A stretch of DNA of 11,481 bases from Gammaproteobacteria bacterium (GTDB lineage: Bacteria; Pseudomonadota; Gammaproteobacteria; UBA6429): contig DAOVYB010000037.1 of NCBI GenBank assembly GCA_030635835.1, forward strand, positions 1 through 11,481, given 5' to 3'. The position numbers and the translations under genes are program-made. Under the pieces are notes generated by a model. It made no database searches. It was not told the origin of the DNA and saw nothing but the letters and a program-made list of their open reading frames with translations. Position 1 is the first letter of the stretch, and each line of letters starts with the position of its first letter. Below, one piece after another: positions 1 to 5,240 of this stretch.

Positions 1-474
1 CCGGGGCACTTCGCCGGTGTCGCCACAGTTGTAAAACGCTTATTTGATATTATTCAGCCCACCCATGCACTCTTTGGTGAAAAGGATTTTCAGCAACTCA
101 TCGTAATACAGCAACTGGTCAATAAATTTTCACTCGATATTAATATTATTGGTATGCCAATATTTCGTGAACAAAGTGGATTAGCTATGAGTTCGCGAAA
201 TGTTAATTTAACTAAAGAACAAAGAAATAAAGCCTCTGAAATCTTCAGTCAGCTTGAAAATATAAAGGCAGAAATAAAAACGGGTGAAAGTAATTTTTCT
301 AAATTGGAACAAAGAAGCAAGCAGATATTGGCACAAGCAGGTTTTGTTCCGGATTACGTGAAGATTTGTGATGTAGAAACCCTAGCTCCGGCAAGTAACC
401 ACTCTAAAAATAAGGTTATATTGATAGCCGCTAAATTGGGTGAAATAAGGCTTATTGATAATTTACGTGTCTAA
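1..474 (+). CDS. panC: Pantothenate synthetase (pantoate--beta-alanine ligase), 3' part only
   Basis: PanC condenses pantoate with beta-alanine using ATP (pantoyl-adenylate intermediate) in the cytoplasm, the last step of pantothenate synthesis. The reading frame is open from base 1, so the gene enters from outside the window; 157 codons are visible. Family motifs seen are PGHFAGVATVV at the very start, then ALFGEKDFQQL and GLAMSSRNVNLT, which line the ATP and pantoate pocket in known PanC structures. Against a usual length near 280 residues, about 125 N-terminal residues are missing, which is most of the nucleotide-binding fold including the HIGH-like motif. An internal ATG at 154 is not a credible start because the conserved motifs upstream are in the same frame. 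The C-terminus (IRLIDNLRV) is typical and complete. It is followed 102 bp later by panD, and panB would be expected upstream. Confidence 0.96.
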   Translation, partial: PGHFAGVATVVKRLFDIIQPTHALFGEKDFQQLIVIQQLVNKFSLDINIIGMPIFREQSGLAMSSRNVNLTKEQRNKASEIFSQLENIKAEIKTGESNFSKLEQRSKQILAQAGFVPDYVKICDVETLAPASNHSKNKVILIAAKLGEIRLIDNLRV

Positions 475-523
475 AAAGTAGGTATTTATCTCTTTTGATA
501 AGTTTTTTGGCTAAGGAAATGCA

Positions 524-532
524 TGTTATAAT
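524..532 (+). promoter_or_regulatory. Candidate extended -10 promoter for panD
   Basis: TGTTATAAT is a perfect -10 hexamer (TATAAT, 527-532) with the TG of an extended -10 element one base upstream. No good -35 box lies 16-18 bp upstream (the region is T-rich), which extended -10 promoters tolerate. Transcription would begin near 539 and leave a leader of about 38 nt before panD. It suggests that panD can be transcribed separately from panC. This is inference from sequence only. Confidence 0.5.
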
Positions 533-576
533 GTGAGATTCTAACGTCTTAAAATGAAAGAGCCTGATTTATTGTT

Positions 577-957
577 ATGAATACCACTATGCTTAAAGGT
601 AAGTTGCACCGTGTCACAGTGACACATTCTGAGCTTGAATATGAAGGCTCATGTGCGATTGATGGACATTTGCTGGAAACAGCGGGTATCCGTGAATATG
701 AACAAATTGAAATTTATAATGTGACCAATGGTGAGCGTTTTACAACCTATGCCATTCTTGCAGAAGATAACTCAGGTATTATCTCCATTAATGGTGCAGC
801 GGCACATAAAGCTGATCCTGGTGATATTATAATTATATGTGCCTATGTTGGGTTAAACCAACAAGAGCTCGTAAGTTTTAAACCCAAACTGGTTTATGTC
901 AACGAGAGCAATCAAATTACGCATACTCGTCATACTATCCCCGTTCAGGTAGCATAA
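577..957 (+). CDS. panD: Aspartate 1-decarboxylase proenzyme
   Basis: PanD decarboxylates L-aspartate to beta-alanine, the substrate of PanC. It is a pyruvoyl enzyme made as a proenzyme that cleaves itself between Gly24 and Ser25, Ser25 becoming the pyruvoyl group. Here the site is YEGSCAID with G24 and S25 at exactly those numbers. K9, H11, R54, T57 and Y58, known active-site or processing residues in E. coli, are all present, as is NGAAAH at 72-77. The length of 126 residues is normal (E. coli 126) and the C-terminus IPVQVA is typical. The ATG at 577 gives the usual four-residue lead before MLKGKLHRV; a weak purine-rich site (GAAAGAG, about 555-561) lies upstream at rather long spacing. Bacteria of the enteric group use a maturation factor, PanZ, for this cleavage; no such gene is visible here. 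Function is very secure. Confidence 0.98.
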   Translation: MNTTMLKGKLHRVTVTHSELEYEGSCAIDGHLLETAGIREYEQIEIYNVTNGERFTTYAILAEDNSGIISINGAAAHKADPGDIIIICAYVGLNQQELVSFKPKLVYVNESNQITHTRHTIPVQVA

Positions 958-990
958 ATTATATTTAACACTTTTTGTCCGGCATTAAAA

Positions 991-1021
991 GTGACACGGT
1001 TTGTTTTATATTCCATATAAT
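991..1021 (+). promoter_or_regulatory. Candidate promoter for the cyclic di-GMP gene
   Basis: A perfect TATAAT lies at 1016-1021 with GTGACA (5 of 6 to the -35 consensus) at 991-996. The spacing is 19 bp, longer than the preferred 17. Transcription would start near 1028, leaving a leader of about 180 nt before the ATG at 1211. Weaker alternatives nearer the gene are TATAAA at 1093-1098 and TTGAGC/TAGTAT at 1111-1138. Confidence 0.35.
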
Positions 1022-1032
1022 TTGTAGTATAT

Positions 1033-1069
1033 TATTTTCTTTAGGTAGTCCCCCCCACTTAAGAAAATA
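1033..1069 (+). other. Leader hairpin enclosing a C7 tract
   Basis: TATTTTCTT (1033-1041) is a perfect inverted repeat of AAGAAAATA (1061-1069). The 19-nt loop contains seven consecutive C residues (1050-1056) in an otherwise AT-rich spacer. It lies in the presumed 5' leader of the PilZ-DUF1631-GGDEF-EAL gene. It has no terminator-like U run after it. A second 7-bp hairpin, TTTCAGT (1149-1155) with ACTGAAA (1173-1179), lies closer to the start codon. Function is unknown. Confidence 0.4.
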
Positions 1070-1200
1070 TGAAATAAATTCAGTTTTTTTATTATAAAAC
1101 ATGAAGAAAATTGAGCTTTAGCCGAAACATAATAGTATGGCTTTAATATTTCAGTCTAAAATAGTAATAAGAACTGAAAATTCATAAATATATTTGTGGT

Positions 1201-1205
1201 GGGGA
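1201..1205 (+). promoter_or_regulatory. Ribosome binding site that fixes the start at 1211
   Basis: GGGGA at 1201-1205 lies 5 nt before the ATG at 1211. A GTG at 1196 in the same frame would add five residues but overlaps this site and has no Shine-Dalgarno of its own, so the ATG is preferred. Confidence 0.6.
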
Positions 1206-1210
1206 ACATT

Positions 1211-4200
1211 ATGGCGCAAGGCCAACAACAGTCCAGAAAAAATTCATCCGGCAAAGAACGCCGTGCATATCCTCGTTATCCTGTAACTTTAAAAACACAA
1301 CTGATCCATTCAGGTAAAGGAACGCAAGCTGCAATTATCAAAGATTATTGCATTGGTGGGATGTATATTGAATTAATTGATAATGCTTTATTAGGTGGAC
1401 AAGCATCGACATTTACTCCAAAAATGTCAGACATACTCAATATTGTCACCAACATTCAAAATGATGGTGTGGATAAACAACTGAGCTTTAATACAAAAGT
1501 TGTACGAGTTGAACAAGGTTATATTGGTGTCTCATTTATTAATCCTGACATTTCTGCGGTGCAAACATTACATAAATTCGCAGCCAAACATAATCAAAGT
1601 TCTAATGATGAGGAAGATTTTGGAACTACTCAAACTGTTTTTAATGGTAAATCTTCAGCTCAGATCTTAAATGAAGCACATCAGCTTGTTGCTAACGAAT
1701 TAGTACCATTAATGAATAGCTTTACAGATAGTATTTCAGAGCATTTTTTTGACGCAGCAAAAGAAACGTTTGATTTAGCAAAGCAAAATGCATTATTTGA
1801 CTCGATGGGTACGATACAAAAAGATAAAAATATCATAGCAAAAGCCTTTGCAAAATCGTATTTAAATAAAATTAAGAATTATTCACCTCAGGATATTTTA
1901 CATGATGATGAGGAAGAGCAAGAAAAAGAAATATCATTAGAATCTTTGTCTCTTGTTGAAGAGGATGATTTAGATAACTGGTTATCTATGTCAAGTATTA
2001 TCACAAATGTTGATGCTGAAAACCGTGATGAATTAAGTCAAATTGAACGTAGAGTAAGTGCCTTATACCAGGCAAAAATTACCAAGAAAAACAACCCTTT
2101 TGGCCCCGCTCTTTTTGCTCAGGCATTTCAGGAATCACTAGATGGTGTTGAGATTAAACATGCGGTAAAACTGGTATGTTATACCGCTTTTCGTGATGTT
2201 TATTTATCGATCGCAGAAAAGCTCTATAAAAGCATTAATCAGTTTTTTATTGATAATGATGTTTTACCAAAATTAAAATTCAAGGTTGAGCGTTCAGTAG
2301 ATTCAAAATCTTCTGCATCAGGTTCTGAGCAAGAGCCAGAACAGGAATTTGAAGATAATTATAGTGATGCACCAACTCCACCTATGGGAGCAGGGGGTAG
2401 TTCTGCACCAAATGGAGCTGGTAGACATGCTACCTCAGCACAAACAATTGTGCCGGCGAATCATGGAATAACACCTAATATTACGAGTTCAGCTCAAGGA
2501 CGAGAGTTTGTAAACTCTATGCATCAGCAACAAGCTTCTGTTTCTGGTGGGGCTCCCGCTGGATCCTCTGGTGTGGCCGGAATAATGGATGTTTTTAGTG
2601 ATATCCGTGGCTTACAACAAAATCTTGATCAGCTTCAGGAAGGTGTGCCGGGAGACCAACTTTCAGCTGCACCTGCAACACCGACTTTACCTGGTGGTGG
2701 AGTCGCACAACATTTTAGTCCTTCTGATTTATTAGATGCATTATCAAGCCAGCAGTTGGCAGGCTATGATTACGCGGCACAGTCTGATTCTGAGCAGGTT
2801 GATTTTAAAGAAAAAATTCAAAGTATTCTGGCCGCAAAAGGTGGTGCTGAAAATAAAGTTATCAGTGCCCGTCAAGGTCAGGTTATTGATGTTGCCAGTA
2901 ATGTCTTTAGTTCGTTAATGAGTGATTTTCAGGTAGCAGAGAGTATTCGTCCCTGGATTAGGCAACTTGAAGTACCGGTACTGAAAATGGCCGTTGTGGA
3001 TACGGATGTCTTTACTGATACGTCTCATGTTGTTCGCAAAGTGATAAATAAAATATCAGAGTTAGAAGTATTAGCTGATTCTGAAGATGAAGAGGAACAG
3101 CAAGCAGTAGTACGCGCCTTTGACTGGCTGGTTAAAGTTATTAATGAAGATTTTGATGGCACACCAAAGGTCTTTGAACGTATTGCGCAGCAACTCGATA
3201 TCCTGATTAAAATTCAAAATCAGGCTTTTGATAAAAATTTAAAAGTTGTTGTTGATGAGTTTTTAAAAGAAGATGAAGCAATTGAAGGTGAGGTAACACA
3301 GGAAGAAGTTATAGACCTTGAGGATGAATGGGCTCGCCGTGTAAGCCGTTTAGAAGAAGGTGATTGGGTTTTATTTGACGCTTTTTCTGAAAAGCCAATA
3401 CGTTTAAAAGTTGGCTGGGTTGCCCGACACAAAGGTAAATTTGTATTTGTAAATGTACTTGGTAAAAAAGAAAAAGTATTAAAAGCAGATGAACTTATCG
3501 AGTTATTTAAAGAAGGCGAAACTATTGCGTTGGATGGTGCCGAAGAGCCCGCGATGGATCGTGCGCAATATTCGATGTTACAAAAATTACATAAACAATT
3601 ATTATTTCAGTCTTCACATGACCAACTTACCGGGTTGATAAATCGCCGCGAATTTGAAGTTTGTCTTGAAAAAGCGGTTGATGATGCAAAAATTTCCAAT
3701 AGTAAACACGCTCTTTGTTATATCGATTTAGATAAATTCAATGTTATTAATAATAGCTGTGGTTATGAAGGCGGTGATGCATTAATAAAAGAAATATCTG
3801 AAATCCTGAAAAAACATTTAACAGATAATAGTGCATTATCACGATTTAGTGGTGATGAATTCGGCATGCTTTTATGTGGGCACGGAACTGATGATGCACT
3901 GGACGTTGCAGAAAAAATCCTCGATGAACTTAATAACTATCGATTTGTATGGGAAGACAAGCGATTATCGGTTGCCATGAGTATTGGTATGATTTTAATT
4001 AAGGGACACGGACAAAATGTTTCAAAACTTCTGCAGGATGCCGAAGCAAGTTGCGGTGTAGCAAAAGAAATTGGTGGGCATCGTGTACAGGTTTACCATG
4101 AAGGTCATGCAAGGTTAAATAAACATAACGCAGAAGTGAAATGGGCTGCTAAAATTGATAAAGCATTAGATGACGAATCATTACATTTACGTTGTCAACG

Positions 4201-4888
4201 TATTATGCCTTTAGCTACAGATGATAGTTATCATGATCATTATGAGATTCTATTAGGGATGACGGATGAATTAGGTGAGCAAAGTTCTCTGCAAGAATTT
4301 ATTCGTGCAGCAGAAAATTATAAGCGCATGGCAGATATTGATCGCTGGGTAATAAAAAATGCATTTCAATGGATAGCGGATAACAGAAAGGGACTTGATC
4401 ATGTGAGTAGTTTCTCGATTAATCTTTCAGGTCACTCTCTGAATGATCTTGGTTTAATGGAGTTTGTTATGAAACAAATGCGTAATACCAATGTACCTAT
4501 TGGTAAAATTTGTTTTGAAATTACTGAAACGCTGGGTATTGCGAATCTTTCTGATGCATCTGACTTTATTAAACGCTTTAAAACCACAGGGTGTAAGTTC
4601 TCATTAGATGACTTTGGTAGTGGTATGTCTTCTTATGGTTACCTGAAAAGTTTACCGGTTGATTATCTTAAAATTGATGGCGTATTTGTTAAAGAAATGG
4701 CAAGTAATCCAAATGATTATGCAGTAGTAAAATCAATCAGTGAAATTGGTCACTTTATGGGTAAAAAGATTATTGCTGAATATGTTCAGGATGATGAGAC
4801 TATCCAGTTGCTACAGGATCTCGGCGTAGACTATGCGCAAGGTTATGGAATCGAAAAACCCCGCATACTGGACGAAATCCTCCTTTAA
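1211..4888 (+). CDS. PilZ-DUF1631-GGDEF-EAL fusion protein, cyclic di-GMP signalling
   Basis: A 1225-residue protein without signal peptide or membrane segment, so probably cytoplasmic. Domains in order: PilZ (about 16-122) with RxxxR at R18-R22 and a variant second motif DxCxxG (D45, C47, G50; Ser is usual); DUF1631 first part (about 145-360); an acidic then Ser/Gly/Ala/Pro-rich linker (about 365-515); DUF1631 second part (about 520-795) ending in a beta-rich module with GDWVLFDAF; GGDEF (about 800-965); EAL (about 975-1220). The GGDEF signature is SGDEF (880-884), D839 and the guanine-contact positions N847 and D856 are kept, the usual His is Y852, and there is no RxxD inhibitory site. In EAL, the E of ExL (E1012), N1071, E1103, E1106, D1133, D1134, K1154, E1190 and Q1210 remain, but ExLxR has lost its Arg (G1016) and AEGVE reads AEYVQ. 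I infer a cyclic di-GMP-binding phosphodiesterase or bifunctional enzyme with uncertain cyclase activity. The DUF1631 role is unknown. It follows panD by 253 bp and has its own terminator. Confidence 0.9.
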   Translation: MAQGQQQSRKNSSGKERRAYPRYPVTLKTQLIHSGKGTQAAIIKDYCIGGMYIELIDNALLGGQASTFTPKMSDILNIVTNIQNDGVDKQLSFNTKVVRVEQGYIGVSFINPDISAVQTLHKFAAKHNQSSNDEEDFGTTQTVFNGKSSAQILNEAHQLVANELVPLMNSFTDSISEHFFDAAKETFDLAKQNALFDSMGTIQKDKNIIAKAFAKSYLNKIKNYSPQDILHDDEEEQEKEISLESLSLVEEDDLDNWLSMSSIITNVDAENRDELSQIERRVSALYQAKITKKNNPFGPALFAQAFQESLDGVEIKHAVKLVCYTAFRDVYLSIAEKLYKSINQFFIDNDVLPKLKFKVERSVDSKSSASGSEQEPEQEFEDNYSDAPTPPMGAGGSSAPNGAGRHATSAQTIVPANHGITPNITSSAQGREFVNSMHQQQASVSGGAPAGSSGVAGIMDVFSDIRGLQQNLDQLQEGVPGDQLSAAPATPTLPGGGVAQHFSPSDLLDALSSQQLAGYDYAAQSDSEQVDFKEKIQSILAAKGGAENKVISARQGQVIDVASNVFSSLMSDFQVAESIRPWIRQLEVPVLKMAVVDTDVFTDTSHVVRKVINKISELEVLADSEDEEEQQAVVRAFDWLVKVINEDFDGTPKVFERIAQQLDILIKIQNQAFDKNLKVVVDEFLKEDEAIEGEVTQEEVIDLEDEWARRVSRLEEGDWVLFDAFSEKPIRLKVGWVARHKGKFVFVNVLGKKEKVLKADELIELFKEGETIALDGAEEPAMDRAQYSMLQKLHKQLLFQSSHDQLTGLINRREFEVCLEKAVDDAKISNSKHALCYIDLDKFNVINNSCGYEGGDALIKEISEILKKHLTDNSALSRFSGDEFGMLLCGHGTDDALDVAEKILDELNNYRFVWEDKRLSVAMSIGMILIKGHGQNVSKLLQDAEASCGVAKEIGGHRVQVYHEGHARLNKHNAEVKWAAKIDKALDDESLHLRCQRIMPLATDDSYHDHYEILLGMTDELGEQSSLQEFIRAAENYKRMADIDRWVIKNAFQWIADNRKGLDHVSSFSINLSGHSLNDLGLMEFVMKQMRNTNVPIGKICFEITETLGIANLSDASDFIKRFKTTGCKFSLDDFGSGMSSYGYLKSLPVDYLKIDGVFVKEMASNPNDYAVVKSISEIGHFMGKKIIAEYVQDDETIQLLQDLGVDYAQGYGIEKPRILDEILL

Positions 4889-4916
4889 AAAAAATCTGAA
4901 ACACAATTACTGCGTT

Positions 4917-4977
4917 GTAAATAAAAAAGAGAAAACTTACTTATTGATATAAGCTACGTTTTCTCTTTTTTATTTAC
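4917..4977. terminator. Long perfect hairpin, probable bidirectional terminator
   Basis: The arm 4917-4936 (GTAAATAAAAAAGAGAAAAC) is an exact 20-bp inverted repeat of 4958-4977. The apex holds a second small stem, CTTAT (4940-4944) with ATAAG (4949-4953). It begins 28 bp after the stop of the cyclic di-GMP gene. The stem is A/T-rich and the T6 run lies within the right arm rather than after it, so it is not a textbook GC-rich terminator. The symmetrical A and T runs would let it act on transcripts from either side. Confidence 0.7.
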
Positions 4978-5116
4978 GCCTTGTTCTTGAGTCTCAGATT
5001 TCTTTTAAAATTTTTCTGAATCTGGAAAAAGCTATCTGTTTTGAGGAATATTGTAATAAGTGTAGATTTTATTCTTTTCGTATATCAGCCAGATGTATAT
5101 TAATTTAGTAAACTTC

Positions 5117-5240
5117 TAAAAGACTAGCTGGTCTGCGAGAGCAAGGCATAAAAAAATTCCAGTAAACGAAGCTTATATTAATAAGTTAGTTTGCTGGAAT
5201 TTTTTTATAACGCGGCTATCGTGGGCCAGATAGTCTTTTA
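5117..5240. repeat. 124-bp nested inverted-repeat structure overlapping the ppc stop codon
   Basis: The outer arms are 5117-5142 and 5215-5240: 21 of 26 positions are complementary, including the outermost 10 bp (TAAAAGACTA against TAGTCTTTTA). Three of the five remaining positions are G-T pairs that could still pair in RNA. After a small internal loop (5143-5147 against 5209-5214) the 15-bp arms of the inner hairpin 5148-5208 continue the stem. Both ends are TA, as expected if a palindromic element had inserted at a TA dinucleotide with TA duplication, the habit of IS630/mariner-type elements. The ppc stop codon (TAA on the minus strand, 5238-5240) is made of the terminal bases. Removing the structure and one TA would still leave a stop (TAG). 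It could equally be an unusually long terminator hairpin. No transposase is present. Confidence 0.6.
5148..5208. terminator. Hairpin terminator downstream of ppc, likely bidirectional
   Basis: ATAAAAAAATTCCAG (5148-5162) is an exact 15-bp inverted repeat of 5194-5208. The pairing continues inward with TAAAC (5163-5167) against GTTTG (5189-5193), including one G-T pair, and an apical stem CTTAT (5172-5176) with ATAAG (5181-5185). CCAG/CTGG at the base of the stem followed by seven T residues gives a good intrinsic-terminator shape on either strand. It starts about 30 bp beyond the ppc stop, so it most likely ends the ppc transcript. Confidence 0.75.

Larger units (their letters stand above)
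4889..5237. other. Convergent intergenic region between the cyclic di-GMP gene and ppc
   Basis: This 349-bp AT-rich stretch separates two genes that point at each other. It holds two strong hairpins (4917-4977 and 5148-5208) and the outer inverted repeat 5117-5240, listed separately. Between 4978 and 5116 I see no credible gene; the only structure is a short inverted repeat CAGATT (4995-5000) with AATCTG (5019-5024), too weak to name. Confidence 0.7.

Noticed and set aside
1081..1210. Possible cyclic di-GMP (GEMM) riboswitch before the PilZ-GGDEF-EAL gene
   Set aside because: There is a GCCGAAAC stretch and short complementary segments, but the two-helix layout and conserved GEMM core are not recognisable.
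1196..1210. GTG start giving five extra residues (MVGNI) on the large protein
   Set aside because: The GTG overlaps the purine-rich site that serves the ATG at 1211 and has no ribosome site of its own.
3220..3432. Antisense open frame inside the large gene
   Set aside because: Low-complexity Ser/Thr/Arg-rich translation opposite a clearly coding frame, with no recognisable motif or ribosome site.
4995..5024. Inverted repeat CAGATT/AATCTG as a third terminator
   Set aside because: Only 6 bp with an 18-nt loop and no U run; expected by chance in this base composition.
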